A stretch of 64,000 nucleotides of DNA from an uncultured Acetatifactor sp. (GTDB taxonomy: Bacteria > Bacillota > Clostridia > Lachnospirales > Lachnospiraceae), in the NCBI GenBank assembly GCA_949840885.1, contig CATKYJ010000018.1:1-64000 (forward strand). The letters run 5' to 3'. Position numbers and translations under genes: made by a program. Under the pieces are notes generated by a model that searched no databases, was not told the DNA's origin, and saw nothing but the letters and a program-made list of their open reading frames with translations. Each line of letters starts with the position of its first letter. Within the stretch, counting starts at the first letter, position 1. This document shows, in pieces, positions 26,115 through 35,109 of the stretch.

Positions 26115-26627
26115 CTATTTGCCGCTTTGGGTCACTTTGCGCATGTAGTCGCCCTGCTCATTCTCGTATTCTATGATCTGGCCCTCCCCGGCATAGGTCA
26201 TGCCCAGTTCCCCGATGGCGACCCGCTTGATTTCTTCCAGGTCAATGCCGCTCATGATCCGGTTGTAGTCTTCATCATTGGAAAGTCTCATGGAATTCAG
26301 ACTGCTCTCCTTGTCGGCCACGATCTTCGTCAGGGTGGTCAGTTCCGACTGCAGCTGGATATAGTTTACCAGGATAAACGCTGCTGCGCACAGAGCCGCT
26401 GCCAGGAACATCACATAGCCTGCGTTCATGTGCCTGGCCTTGTCCCGGTTCTTGCGCACCTCGTTGTGAGGCTTTTTTACCGGCGCCTGCTCCCAGTCCT
26501 GAAACGGATTGGCTTTTCTGACTGTATTTCCATAGACGTACTCTCTCTGGTTCCCTCCCCGGTACGCTCCTCTTTCTTCCTGCCGTTCATTCTGCCGATA
26601 GTTCCTTCTATTCTGGCTCATGTCCAT
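26115..26627 (-). CDS. ftsL: FtsL/DivIC-like cell division protein
   Basis: A bitopic protein of 170 residues. The first 65 residues are cytoplasmic, charged and rich in Arg, Asn and Gln. One membrane helix (YVMFLAAALCAAAFILVNYI) is followed by a leucine-zipper-like coiled coil (LQSELTTLTKIVADKESSLN). Length and position between rsmH and the PBPs identify it as the FtsL component of the FtsLBQ group. The N-terminal extension is longer than usual. An alternative ATG two codons in has a similar ribosome binding site. Confidence 0.85.
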   Translation of the reverse strand: MDMSQNRRNYRQNERQEERGAYRGGNQREYVYGNTVRKANPFQDWEQAPVKKPHNEVRKNRDKARHMNAGYVMFLAAALCAAAFILVNYIQLQSELTTLTKIVADKESSLNSMRLSNDEDYNRIMSGIDLEEIKRVAIGELGMTYAGEGQIIEYENEQGDYMRKVTQSGK

Positions 26628-26741
26628 CCCTGCTTTCTGTCTTTATTTCTGTCCTTGCTTATATCCTTTTTCCGTCCTTGTTTTATCCTTATTTCGATCT
26701 TTCCTTTTGTCTTTTATCGTAAACCCGAAATGGCGCTGCTT

Positions 26742-27671
26742 TCATCTGCGTTCAAACACACGCAGCTTTGCGCTTTTTGAACGGCTGTTCTCCTGAAGTT
26801 CCCTCTCCCCGGGGAAAATGGGCTTCTTCGTCACCATGGTTCCCTTTGAGATTTTCCCGCAGACGCACACCGGAAATTCCGGCGGACAGGTACAGGGGTT
26901 CTCATTTCTCTTAAAGGCAGTCTTCACAATGCGGTCCTCCAGGGAGTGAAACGTGATGACGCAAAGTCTCCCTCCCGGATTTAGTATCTCGATGAAATCA
27001 TCCAGAGAGTCTTTCAGCACTTCCAGCTCCCTGTTGCATTCAATGCGGATAGCCTGAAAGGTCTGCTTGGAGGGATGGCCGTTTTGGCGCATCTTTGCCG
27101 GAATCGCCCCCCTGATGATCTCATTTAACTCAAACGTAGTCTCGATGGGCTTGTCCGCCCTGGCCTTTGCGATGTGCTTCGCAATGTTTTTTGCAAAGCG
27201 GTCCTCCCCATAATCCCTGATGATACGGTACAGTTCGCCCTCCGGGTAGGCGTTCACAATGTCTCTGGCAGTCACAGTCTGTCTGCGGTCCATCCGCATG
27301 TCCAGAGGCGCATCGAAGCGGTAGGAAAATCCCCTCTCCTCATTGTCGAACTGGTAAGAGGATACTCCCAGGTCGATCACGATGCCGTCTACCCTCTGCA
27401 CGCCCTCGGCGGACAGAGCGGCTTTCATGTTGCAGTAATTGTCCCGCAGGAATGTAGTCCTGTCCGAAAAAGCTGCCAGTCGCTCCCTGGCTGCGGCAAT
27501 GGCCTCGCCGTCCTGATCAATGCCGTAGAGACAGCCCTGTGTCAGCCGCTTGCAGACTTCAAGGGCGTGTCCTCCGCCTCCCAGGGTACCGTCCACATAA
27601 ATCCCCTCCGGCTTTACCTGAAGCTGCTCAATGGTTTCCTCCAACAGTACAGAGTAGTGCCTGAATTCCAT
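26742..27671 (-). CDS. rsmH: 16S rRNA (cytosine-1402-N4) methyltransferase RsmH
   Basis: Methylates N4 of C1402 in the decoding centre of 16S rRNA (formerly MraW). The N-terminus [13 protein letters not shown], the SAM-binding [19 protein letters not shown] and [16 protein letters not shown] are diagnostic. [19 protein letters not shown] sequence appears as [15 protein letters not shown], and the C-terminal part has four cysteines ([15 protein letters not shown]). GGAGGGG precedes ATG. It is the second gene of the mra/dcw operon. Confidence 0.97.
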   Translation of the reverse strand: MEFRHYSVLLEETIEQLQVKPEGIYVDGTLGGGGHALEVCKRLTQGCLYGIDQDGEAIAAARERLAAFSDRTTFLRDNYCNMKAALSAEGVQRVDGIVIDLGVSSYQFDNEERGFSYRFDAPLDMRMDRRQTVTARDIVNAYPEGELYRIIRDYGEDRFAKNIAKHIAKARADKPIETTFELNEIIRGAIPAKMRQNGHPSKQTFQAIRIECNRELEVLKDSLDDFIEILNPGGRLCVITFHSLEDRIVKTAFKRNENPCTCPPEFPVCVCGKISKGTMVTKKPIFPGERELQENSRSKSAKLRVFERR

Positions 27672-27702
27672 GGAATGTCCCCTCCTTAAGCCGATGTCTT
27701 TC

Positions 27703-28128
27703 CTAAATGGTCAGCCCCAGGCTCATCATGCCCTGGGATATGGCGCCTATGTCTACGGTTTCCGCGTTGGCGTTCCATCTATCAAGGCTCCAGATTTCGA
27801 TGCGGCCTCCCATGCCGGCCAGCACCACGTCCTTTTCCAGCCCTGCGAATTCCCGCAGATCCTGGGGCATCAGGATGCGCCCCTGCTTGTCCACCGTGAC
27901 GGACTGGGCCCCCGACAGGAAGAATCTGGCGAACTGTCTCGCCTCCGGATTGATCAGGGGGAGGGACGCCAGCTTTGCCTCGAACACTTTCCAGTCCTCA
28001 TTGGCATACACGAACAGGCAGTCGTCCATTCCCTTTGACACCACGAATTCATCCCCAAGGATCTCACGGTACTTTGAAGGAATGCTCAGCCTGCCCTTGG
28101 GGTCAATTGTGTGATTATATCTGCCCAT
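27703..28128 (-). CDS. mraZ: Transcriptional regulator MraZ
   Basis: A 142-residue AbrB-type DNA-binding protein that forms rings and regulates its own dcw operon. Two MraZ repeats are visible, beginning [20 protein letters not shown] and then [18 protein letters not shown]. The start is placed at ATG 28128; the open frame continues 21 codons upstream without similarity. The first gene of the operon, it is preceded by a promoter and by several TGGG-containing repeats (28186-28242) that may be its own binding sites. Confidence 0.95.
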   Translation of the reverse strand: MGRYNHTIDPKGRLSIPSKYREILGDEFVVSKGMDDCLFVYANEDWKVFEAKLASLPLINPEARQFARFFLSGAQSVTVDKQGRILMPQDLREFAGLEKDVVLAGMGGRIEIWSLDRWNANAETVDIGAISQGMMSLGLTI

Positions 28129-28185
28129 GAACAAAAGCAACCACCACCCATCAAAGCCGTTACTGCCACCGGACTGTACATTCTG

Positions 28186-28242
28186 GCCCATTTATGGATT
28201 TTCATCCCACTTTTTGGGTTTTCATGCCATATCCATCCCACT
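28186..28242 (-). promoter_or_regulatory. Candidate MraZ operator (TGGG repeats)
   Basis: On the minus strand this leader segment contains TGGGA, TGGGA (preceded by AAAAAG) and TGGGC, plus two TGG variants. MraZ is known to bind TGGG-type direct repeats between promoter and start codon. Spacing here is irregular, so the assignment is tentative. Confidence 0.4.
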
Positions 28243-28251
28243 ACTCTATTG

Positions 28252-28280
28252 ATTTTAATATACAATTCATCATTTGACAA
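28252..28280 (-). promoter_or_regulatory. Sigma-A promoter of the dcw operon
   Basis: TTGTCA (28275-28280) and TAAAAT (28252-28257) are 17 bp apart on the minus strand, about 120 bp before mraZ. The remaining sequence up to the lgt terminator (28281-28504) holds nothing I can identify. Confidence 0.55.
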
Positions 28281-28506
28281 GCCGAAAATATGTGCGCTTC
28301 AGGCAGCAGGATGGGGTAATTTTATTTTTGAAGCGTTATTTCAGGAGAGAGGCACAAGATATTGTGGGTGACTGCCGGCATTTTTCATAGATATAGATTT
28401 GTAGCGAAAGAAAAATTTCAAATTTTCTTTCGGATTTTTTCAGAAAGCTGTAATAATTGAGGCGGAATTGGAGACCTAATAAAAGCATAAGGCACAATGG
28501 AGGCGC

Positions 28507-28548
28507 AAAAAAGAGACCTGCCTTTCCCAAACGGAAAACGGCAGGTCT
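28507..28548 (-). terminator. Terminator after lgt
   Basis: AGACCTGCC (28514-28522) pairs with GGCAGGTCT (28540-28548), with inner TTTCC/GGAAA pairing. On the minus strand it is followed by CTTTTTT. It isolates the lgt transcript from the dcw operon. Confidence 0.85.
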
Positions 28549-28619
28549 GTCTTTATTATTTGTGGTCATAAATCTGCTTTTGCGCTTTGTCTCTGCCATA
28601 CCATAGCCTTGCTTTGCCT

Positions 28620-29489
28620 TTAAGCAGACGGCGCCGCGCCTTTTTTCTTTTTAAACCTTACTGCTATGTCCACCGCCACCGCGAAGACAAACATCAGCAG
28701 CGCCAGCACCTGGGATACCGGAACCTGCGTGCCGGGGATGAAAAGGGTGTCAGTACGGATGCCCTCGATCACGAACCGCCCCAGCCCATAGCCGCCCAAA
28801 TAGAGCAGGCAAACCTCCCCATCGAAGCGCTTATGCTTCCAGTAGCAGAGTATCACGATCAGCACCAGCAGGTTCCAGAGACTTTCGTAGAGGAAAGTGG
28901 GATGCACATTGATATAGTTTGCCCCTTCCGGAATATGGGCCGCTATGCTCTCAGAAATATCCCTGGCCCGCACGGCCTCAATGGGAAGCTGCATGGAGAG
29001 AATCCCGTCATAATATTCCCCGAACACCTCCCGATTCATGAAATTCCCCCAGCGCCCGATGGCCTGTCCCAGAATCAGGCCCGGCATACAGGTATCCCCC
29101 AAAAGCAGGGGGTTTTTCTTTTTGATCCTGCAGTAGACGAACAGGGTGATGAAAGCCGCAATCACCGCACCATAGATGGCCATGCCGCCGCTCCTGGTGT
29201 TAAAGATACTCAGCAGATTATCCTTGTAGTAATCCCAGGCGAACACCACATAATAGATTCTGGCACCAATGATGGAAAAAATCACGGCATAGATGGCAAA
29301 ATCCCAGTAGTCGTCCGGGTTCTGGCCCGTCTTTTTGGCCATGTGCGCCGCCATCAGGATACCGGCCAGCACGCCGATGCCGATAATCAGGCCATAGAAA
29401 GCGATGCTGAAACCAAATATGCTGAATGATTTCGGCACATCCTTTAAGTAAATTCCCAGATTCGGGAACGCAATATCACCAGCGTTCAT
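28620..29489 (-). CDS. lgt: Prolipoprotein diacylglyceryl transferase Lgt
   Basis: A membrane enzyme that transfers diacylglycerol from phosphatidylglycerol to the lipobox cysteine of prolipoproteins. The Lgt signature is GQAIGRWGNFMNREVFGE; SGGMAIYGAVIAA and HPTFLYESLWNL are also conserved. About seven membrane segments and 289 residues are normal. AAAGGAAG precedes ATG. A lipoprotein substrate candidate in this window is the protein at 50712-51275. Confidence 0.96.
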   Translation of the reverse strand: MNAGDIAFPNLGIYLKDVPKSFSIFGFSIAFYGLIIGIGVLAGILMAAHMAKKTGQNPDDYWDFAIYAVIFSIIGARIYYVVFAWDYYKDNLLSIFNTRSGGMAIYGAVIAAFITLFVYCRIKKKNPLLLGDTCMPGLILGQAIGRWGNFMNREVFGEYYDGILSMQLPIEAVRARDISESIAAHIPEGANYINVHPTFLYESLWNLLVLIVILCYWKHKRFDGEVCLLYLGGYGLGRFVIEGIRTDTLFIPGTQVPVSQVLALLMFVFAVAVDIAVRFKKKKGAAPSA

Positions 29490-29606
29490 ACTTTTCTTCC
29501 TTTCTCAACCTGCATGCATGCCGCTCAGGTGGCCAGCGATGCCCCTGACCGCATACATAGCAAAAATCAGGGTTTGCCGCCACGGACAGTCCACGGTCAA
29601 AACACC

Positions 29607-29657
29607 TGCACTTCGTGCAGTTCTCCCCCTGTCATTTGCGCACCACAGTTTGTGCGC
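29607..29657. other. Two small hairpins between ychF and lgt
   Basis: CTGCAC/GTGCAG with a 3-base loop (29607-29621) is followed on the minus strand by GTGTTTTG and may be a weak ychF terminator. GCGCAC/GTGCGC (29638-29657) ends at the ychF stop codon. Confidence 0.4.
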
Positions 29658-30754
29658 TACACATTAAACCGGAAAAGGATTACATCTCCGTCTTTCACCA
29701 CATAGTCCTTGCCCTCCATGCCTACCAGGCCTTTCTCCCGGGCTGCGGAGAGGGAGCCCTGCTCCAGCAGGTCTTTGTAATTCACCACCTCTGCCTTGAT
29801 GAAGCCCCTCTCAAAATCGGAATGTATCTTGCCTGCCGCCTGGGGCGCTTTGGTTCCGATTTTGATGGTCCATGCCCTGGTCTCGTCCTCCCCTGCGGTC
29901 AGGAAGCTCATGAGCCCCAAAATGTGGTAGCTGGCCTTGATCAGCTTCTCCAGCCCTGACTCCGAAAGCCCCAGTTCCTCCAGGAACATGGCTTTTTCAT
30001 CCTCGTCCAGTTCGGAGATCTCCTGCTCGATCTGGGCACAGATGACAAATACCTCGCTGTTCTCCTCCTGGGCAAATTTCCGCACCTCCGCAACCTTATC
30101 ATTGGAGGCGCCATCGTCCGCCAGATCCTCCTCCGCCACATTGGCGGCATAGATGACGGGCTTGTAGGTCAGCAGGTTGTACTCCTTGAGGAGCAGCAGT
30201 TCGTCCTCGTCTTCCACCTCCAGGGTCTTGGCGGATTTCCCGCTCTCCAGGTGATCTTTGATCCGCTCTAAGAGGCTTAACTCCTTGGCGCAGGTCTTGT
30301 CCATCCTGGCGGCCTTGGAGACCTTTGACAGCCTCCTCTCCAGAACCTCCAGGTCGGAGAAGATCAGTTCCAGGTTGATGGTCTCAATGTCCCGTAGGGG
30401 ATTCACGCTTCCGTCTACATGGACTACATTTGCACCTTCGAAACAGCGCACCACATGGACAATGGCATCCACTTCGCGTATATTGCTCAAAAACTGGTTG
30501 CCCAGGCCCTCTCCCTTGGAAGCTCCCTTTACCAGCCCGGCAATGTCCACGAATTCTATCACGGCGGGAGTCACTTTCTTTGACTGGTACATCTCCCCCA
30601 GGAGCCTGAGCCTCTCATCCGGCACCGCGACGATCCCGATGTTGGGGTCTATGGTGCAGAATGGGTAATTGGCAGACTCCGCGCCGGCTTTGGTCAATGA
30701 ATTGAATAATGTGCTCTTTCCTACGTTTGGCAGGCCTACTATGCCTAGTTTCAT
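29657..30754 (-). CDS. ychF: Redox-regulated ATPase/GTPase YchF
   Basis: An Obg-related P-loop protein of 365 residues that binds ATP in preference to GTP and associates with ribosomes. It opens MKLGIVGLPNVGKSTLFN; DIAGLVKGASKGEGLGN is the G3 region, and the noncanonical G4 NVAEED is the YchF-type change tied to ATP use. A coiled coil and the C-terminal TGS domain (RAWTIKIGTKAPQAAGKIH) are present. The usual cysteine-containing SYPF segment reads NYPFCTID. The leader is about 175 bases from the promoter at 30937-30966. Confidence 0.96.
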   Translation of the reverse strand: MKLGIVGLPNVGKSTLFNSLTKAGAESANYPFCTIDPNIGIVAVPDERLRLLGEMYQSKKVTPAVIEFVDIAGLVKGASKGEGLGNQFLSNIREVDAIVHVVRCFEGANVVHVDGSVNPLRDIETINLELIFSDLEVLERRLSKVSKAARMDKTCAKELSLLERIKDHLESGKSAKTLEVEDEDELLLLKEYNLLTYKPVIYAANVAEEDLADDGASNDKVAEVRKFAQEENSEVFVICAQIEQEISELDEDEKAMFLEELGLSESGLEKLIKASYHILGLMSFLTAGEDETRAWTIKIGTKAPQAAGKIHSDFERGFIKAEVVNYKDLLEQGSLSAAREKGLVGMEGKDYVVKDGDVILFRFNV

Positions 30755-30936
30755 ATCTTGCTATCCCTATCCGAAAATCCCTTGTTTATCAGGTTTTTCG
30801 CCTTTCTCTATATTTTTGCTACACAATCTGCTACACGGCTTTCAGGTTATTTTCGATTCTATCCGCTTCTTTCGCCCTGATTTCCTCATAAAATATCGCT
30901 CCTATACTTTTTTCCATTCTTTCTGTCCCGGATATA

Positions 30937-30966
30937 GTATAACACTTTCCCCATCAAAATTTCAAT
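30937..30966 (-). promoter_or_regulatory. Sigma-A promoter for ychF
   Basis: TTGAAA (30961-30966) and TATACT (30937-30942) are 18 bp apart on the minus strand. The 30755-31099 gap otherwise holds only the ychF leader and a CTGCGG/CCGCAG hairpin near 31025-31053. Confidence 0.65.
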
Positions 30967-31099
30967 CACTTTCTATGGGTAATGCTATACTGCTTGGATG
31001 CGCACAGGATTCCCCTTGGCGAAACTGCGGTTTTCCCCCGCCTTAAGGCCGCAGAGCATAAGAAATCCCATAGATGAGTTATGGGCCTTTATTCCCCAT

Positions 31100-31156
31100 A
31101 AAAAAAGGGCCTATCTCCTGCTGATACGCTCATCAACAGGCAACAATCCCTTTTTT
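31100..31156. terminator. Bidirectional terminator hairpin
   Basis: AAAAAAGGG (31101-31109) pairs with CCCTTTTTT (31148-31156). The enclosed segment folds again as CCTG/CAGG and TGAT/ATCA. T-runs follow on both strands. It separates the 87-residue gene from ychF. Confidence 0.75.
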
Positions 31157-31174
31157 CATATTAGTATTAGGCTC

Positions 31175-31438
31175 TCACTTCTCTTTCAGAAAAATCTCCA
31201 CCACTGTATCCCTTTCATCCGGCAGCGGATAACAGTCCGAAGCATTAAGCGCAAAGAAGAAAAAGGCATTCTGTCCAAATTCTTTCAGATTCCAGTAGTG
31301 GGTTTCCCTGATCTCGGAATTGTCACAAAGCAGCCGCATCTTCCCTATCTTCCCGGCCATGTTCTCCAGGCAGACAGCCCCGGCCTGCTCCTCCATGACA
31401 TGAGCGTAAAGAAGATCATACGGCCACCAGGTTTCCAT
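31175..31438 (-). CDS. Small protein of unknown function
   Basis: An 87-residue soluble protein beginning METWWPYDLLYAHVMEEQ. Its amino acid mix (Trp, Tyr, Cys, balanced charge) looks genuine, and it sits neatly between the prfA terminator and another terminator. No motif is recognised. No ribosome binding site precedes the ATG and no promoter is obvious, so expression is uncertain. Confidence 0.5.
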   Translation of the reverse strand: METWWPYDLLYAHVMEEQAGAVCLENMAGKIGKMRLLCDNSEIRETHYWNLKEFGQNAFFFFALNASDCYPLPDERDTVVEIFLKEK

Positions 31439-31486
31439 TTTCGTTTGTCACTACTTGCATAGCCATTTGTTACCTGAAAAAAGGGC

Positions 31487-31530
31487 GCAAAAAAGCACCT
31501 ATTTTTTCAAAAAATCCAAAATAGATGCTT
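31487..31530 (-). terminator. Terminator after prfA
   Basis: AAGCA-CTATTTT on one side pairs with AAAATAG-TGCTT on the other. On the minus strand the hairpin is followed by TTTTTTGCG. Confidence 0.75.
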
Positions 31531-31560
31531 AGGGGTATTTGTCGTACGACCAGGCTGCCT

Positions 31561-32637
31561 TTAGGTTTCTCCCATTTTTACTAACTTAGCCGCTTGGTCG
31601 GCGGCGATGCAGGCGTCCAGGATTTCCTGGATGTCGCCGTTCATGACTTTATCCAGCTTGTAGATGGTCAGGCCGATGCGGTGATCCGTGACCCGGCCCT
31701 GTGGGAAATTGTAGGTGCGGATTTTCTCGGAGCGGTCTCCCGTGCCGATCTGGCTGCGGCGCAGCTCTGCCTCCGCGTCATGGCGCTGTTGCTGCTCCAT
31801 GTCATAGAGTTTTGACTTTAACAGCGCAAAGGCCTTGGCCTTATTCTGCAGTTGGGACTTCTCCGTCTGGCTGTATACCACGATGCCCGTGGGATAATGG
31901 GTCAGCCGCACCGCGGAATCCGTGGTGTTGACGCACTGGCCACCGTTTCCGGATGCCCGCATCACATCAATTCGGATATCCTTTTCGTCAATGACGATAT
32001 CGATATCTTCATCCACCTCCGGCATCACCGCCACGCTGATGGTGGAGGTGTGGATCCTCCCGCCGCTCTCCGTCTCCGGCACGCGCTGCACGCGATGTAC
32101 GCCGCTCTCATATTTCATTTTGGAATAAGCCCCCTGGCCATTTATGGCGAACTGCACCTCTTTCATGCCGCCGATGCCGATTTCATCCACGTTCAGCAGC
32201 TCTACCCTCCAGCGCTGGCTCTCCGCATAGTGCACATACATCCGGTAGATTTCCGCTGCGAACAGCGCCGCCTCGTCTCCTCCCGCGCCGGCACGGATCT
32301 CTACAATTACATTCTTATCGTCATTCGGATCCTTGGGAAGCAGCAGAATCTTCAGCTCCTGCTCCAGTTCTTCCACCCGCTTTTTGCTCTCGCCTAAGGT
32401 TTCCTTGATCATTTCCCGCATTTCCTCATCGTTCTCCCCCTCTAACAGCTCCAGGGAGTCCTGAATTTCCTGCCCGCATTTCTTATATTCCGTGTAGGCG
32501 TCCACGATGGGGGTCAAATCGCTCTGCTCTTTCATCAGCTTGCGGAACCGCTCCTGATTGGCGGTCACCGTAGGCTCGTGGAGCTCGCTTAAAATCTCTT
32601 CAAACCTTATCAGCAAATCCTCTAATTTGTCGAACAT
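31561..32637 (-). CDS. prfA: Peptide chain release factor 1
   Basis: Terminates translation at UAA and UAG. The peptidyl-tRNA hydrolysis motif GGQ lies in [17 protein letters not shown]; the codon-reading tripeptide is PET ([15 protein letters not shown]), within the PxT pattern of RF1. [18 protein letters not shown] is the RF1 form of the C-terminal loop. ATG 32637 (MFDKLEDLL) has GAGAGGAGAT upstream. It is followed by its own terminator; prmC, whose product methylates this GGQ glutamine, lies just upstream. Confidence 0.97.
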   Translation of the reverse strand: MFDKLEDLLIRFEEILSELHEPTVTANQERFRKLMKEQSDLTPIVDAYTEYKKCGQEIQDSLELLEGENDEEMREMIKETLGESKKRVEELEQELKILLLPKDPNDDKNVIVEIRAGAGGDEAALFAAEIYRMYVHYAESQRWRVELLNVDEIGIGGMKEVQFAINGQGAYSKMKYESGVHRVQRVPETESGGRIHTSTISVAVMPEVDEDIDIVIDEKDIRIDVMRASGNGGQCVNTTDSAVRLTHYPTGIVVYSQTEKSQLQNKAKAFALLKSKLYDMEQQQRHDAEAELRRSQIGTGDRSEKIRTYNFPQGRVTDHRIGLTIYKLDKVMNGDIQEILDACIAADQAAKLVKMGET

Positions 32638-32808
32638 ATCTCCTCTCATTCCGCCGCCGAAGCAGCCCTAAACTCCTCGTCCGTCTCCCCGCAGACACTC
32701 ACCCTGAAGCCCCCTCTCCGGGTCTTCGCTTTTTGGTGTCCCTCTCTTTGGGAGCCCGCTCTTCAGACCCGGCTCCCCTCTGCAAAAAAGATGCCTAAAC
32801 GCCGCAGT

Positions 32809-33714
32809 TCAGCCAAACCCCAGCGTCCCGTAAACCACCCGGTTCAGCCCCGCATAGTCCCTAACCACATTTATCTCCAGAAAACCGGCTTTCTCCATCA
32901 GTCCCCTGACAGCCTCAGCCTGGTCATATCCGATCTCCAAAAACAGCATTCCGCCCCCGAGGAGATGCCCCCTGCACTCCTCCACGATCCTGCGGTAGAA
33001 AAAAAGGCCGTCCCCGCCGCCGTCTAAGGCAAGCAGGGGCTCATGCTCCCGCACCTCCGGCATCAGGGTATGGATTACCTCCGTAGGGATATAGGGCGGA
33101 TTCGACACAATCATGTCAAATTTCCCCTCCACTACCTCGAACAGGTCGCCCTCTACAAATGAAATTCTCCCGGCTCTGTCTTCCACGCTGCCCTCTTCGG
33201 TCACGCCCTCCTCCTGCCTCCAGGAGCAGACAGACCGTCCCAACAGCTTCTCCCCATTCCGTCTTGCCACCTCCAGCGCCTTAGAGGAAATATCCGCCCC
33301 CACGCCCTGACAGTCGTTGGAGTAATGCAGCAGACTGATCAGAATACAGCCGGATCCCGTGCATAAATCCAATATCCTCATGCCGTCATAGAGATTGCGG
33401 AGCGCCTCCTCCACCAGGATCTCCGTGTCCTGCCTGGGGATCAGTACATGCTCGTTTATCTCATATTCCAGTCCCATAAACTCCTGCACGCCTGTCAGCT
33501 GCTGCAAAGGGATCCTTTCCCTGCGCCTGGCGATCAGCCTCTCATACCGCTCCTGATCTCGGGCTTTCACAGGTTTGTCCCCATGAACCAGCAGATCGTT
33601 GCGGCTGATCCCACAGACATGCTCCATCAGCAGCCTGGCATCCAGTTCTGCCTCAGGAATTCCGGCTTCCTCCAGCCTGCCCTTTGCCCATTGGTACAAT
33701 TCCCGATACGTCAT
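32809..33714 (-). CDS. prmC: Release factor glutamine methyltransferase PrmC
   Basis: An SAM-dependent enzyme that methylates the GGQ glutamine of release factors. LIPRQDTEILVEEAL, DLCTGSGCILISLL (SAM site) and the catalytic FDMIVSNPPYIP are present. Between SAM motifs is a charged insertion of about 20 residues (QEEGVTEEGSVEDRAGR) not typical of the family. The gene starts two bases after the DUF1385 gene and lies 171 bp before prfA. Confidence 0.95.
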   Translation of the reverse strand: MTYRELYQWAKGRLEEAGIPEAELDARLLMEHVCGISRNDLLVHGDKPVKARDQERYERLIARRRERIPLQQLTGVQEFMGLEYEINEHVLIPRQDTEILVEEALRNLYDGMRILDLCTGSGCILISLLHYSNDCQGVGADISSKALEVARRNGEKLLGRSVCSWRQEEGVTEEGSVEDRAGRISFVEGDLFEVVEGKFDMIVSNPPYIPTEVIHTLMPEVREHEPLLALDGGGDGLFFYRRIVEECRGHLLGGGMLFLEIGYDQAEAVRGLMEKAGFLEINVVRDYAGLNRVVYGTLGFG

Positions 33715-33716
33715 AG

Positions 33717-34673
33717 TCAGCTTTCCTCTGTTTCAGGCTCCTCTTCCTCATATCCGAAATGCTCTCTCAAATACGCTTTCCAGTCAAACACGGCCTCCAC
33801 CGCCGCTATGGCCACCTCCGCCATGCTTCTGTCCGGCTCCTTGGTGGTCATCCGCTGAATCCCCATACCCGGTGCAGAAAGAATCCGTACAAAAATATTG
33901 TTGCTGCGTCCGGCCAGACGGATGATTTCATAGGAAATTCCAGCCACCACAGGCATCAGCGCAATCCGAATCCCCACTCTTGCCGCCGGATTCTCCACCC
34001 GGATAAAGAAGAAGAGCACAATGCTGACTACAAACACAAAAAAGATAAAGCTGGTGCCGCATCTCTTGTGGAGCCTTGAACTGCGCATCACATTCTCCAC
34101 CGTCAAAGGTCTCCCCCTCTCAATGCAGTTGATGCACTTGTGCTCCGCGCCGTGGTAACGGTACAGGCGTCTGATATCTTTCATCAGGCTGATGCCGCAC
34201 ACATAGAGAATGAAAATCAGGATGCGCATCACCCCCTCGATAATGGCCAGCAAAGACTGGTTCCGCAGAGAGCCTTTCAGCAGAGAGGACAGATAGTAGG
34301 GCAGCACTACGAAAATCCCCAGCGCAAGCACCACGGAAAAACAGGTGACCAGCGTAGACAATATCTTCTCCCCTGTCTCGTTTTTAGGCTTCTGCTGCCC
34401 GTCCCCCTCCTCCTCGTAAAAGGAGGCGGAAAAGTTCAGGCATTTCATGCCGAGTACCAAGGAGTCTATGAAATTAAATATGCCCCTGACGAAAGGAATC
34501 TCCTTTAATCTGCTGCCGGGCAGGATGCCACGGTGATTGTCCACCTCCACGGAAATGCCCCCGTCAGGACGTCTGACAGCTACGGCATATTTCTCCTTAT
34601 TTTTCATCATAATGCCCTCCAGCACGGCCTGTCCGCCGATGCCGGAATAATGCCTGTTCCTTTTCAATGCCAT
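33717..34673 (-). CDS. DUF1385 (YqhQ-like) membrane protein
   Basis: A conserved Firmicutes membrane protein of 318 residues. The N-terminus YSGIGGQAVLEGIMMKN is the family hallmark, followed by charged strands and then five or so membrane segments; the motif YHGAEHKCINCIERG has conserved His and Cys. The function is not known; the family is usually beside prmC and prfA or rpmE, as here. A TTGGAGG site precedes ATG. Confidence 0.9.
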   Translation of the reverse strand: MALKRNRHYSGIGGQAVLEGIMMKNKEKYAVAVRRPDGGISVEVDNHRGILPGSRLKEIPFVRGIFNFIDSLVLGMKCLNFSASFYEEEGDGQQKPKNETGEKILSTLVTCFSVVLALGIFVVLPYYLSSLLKGSLRNQSLLAIIEGVMRILIFILYVCGISLMKDIRRLYRYHGAEHKCINCIERGRPLTVENVMRSSRLHKRCGTSFIFFVFVVSIVLFFFIRVENPAARVGIRIALMPVVAGISYEIIRLAGRSNNIFVRILSAPGMGIQRMTTKEPDRSMAEVAIAAVEAVFDWKAYLREHFGYEEEEPETEES

Positions 34674-34775
34674 GACAGTTCCTCCAATGAATGCCTTTTT
34701 CGTTTTTTCCGATGTAAAGAAAAGGTTGAGATATGATCACCCCAACCTTTCCCGCCATTCTTGCGAATGCACTTC

Positions 34776-34979
34776 TCAGTTTTTAACACCGTATTTCCGA
34801 TTGAACTTCTCAATACGTCCGTCAGCCCTGGTCACTTTCTGCTGGCCTGTGTAGAACGGATGACATTTGGAGCACACTTCTACGTGAATCTCGGGCTTCG
34901 TAGAGCCGGTCACGAAAGTATTGCCGCAGTTACATGTCACGGTCGCCTGATAGTACTTAGGATGGATTCCTTCCTTCAT
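34776..34979 (-). CDS. rpmE: 50S ribosomal protein L31
   Basis: A 67-residue ribosomal protein in the zinc-binding (C+) form: NCGNTF and [11 protein letters not shown] hold the cysteines. It starts [11 protein letters not shown] at ATG 34979 with GAGGTG upstream. The frame is open for 38 codons more, but these overlap the leader and promoter (35073-35101) and are not translated. Confidence 0.97.
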   Translation of the reverse strand: MKEGIHPKYYQATVTCNCGNTFVTGSTKPEIHVEVCSKCHPFYTGQQKVTRADGRIEKFNRKYGVKN

Positions 34980-35101
34980 CTTACTCACCTCTCTATGATA
35001 GATTCGCAGCTGCGAAACTAAGCTTATCTCGTTCACATCCGCACTGCTTATGGAACCACAAACAGCGCTATTATTGTAGCATACCCGAAACATAGTTGCA
35101 A
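34980..35101 (-). promoter_or_regulatory. rpmE promoter and leader
   Basis: TTGCAA (35096-35101) and TACAAT (35073-35078) are 17 bp apart on the minus strand. The leader of about 85 bases contains the palindrome TTCGCAGCTGCGAA. Autoregulatory leaders of L31 are known in Firmicutes; I cannot confirm the fold by eye. Confidence 0.6.
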
Positions 35102-35109
35102 GTCTTATT

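Noticed and set aside
25506..26780. A 424-codon open frame on the plus strand
   Set aside because: Antisense to the PBP and ftsL genes; an effect of codon bias in GC-rich coding DNA.
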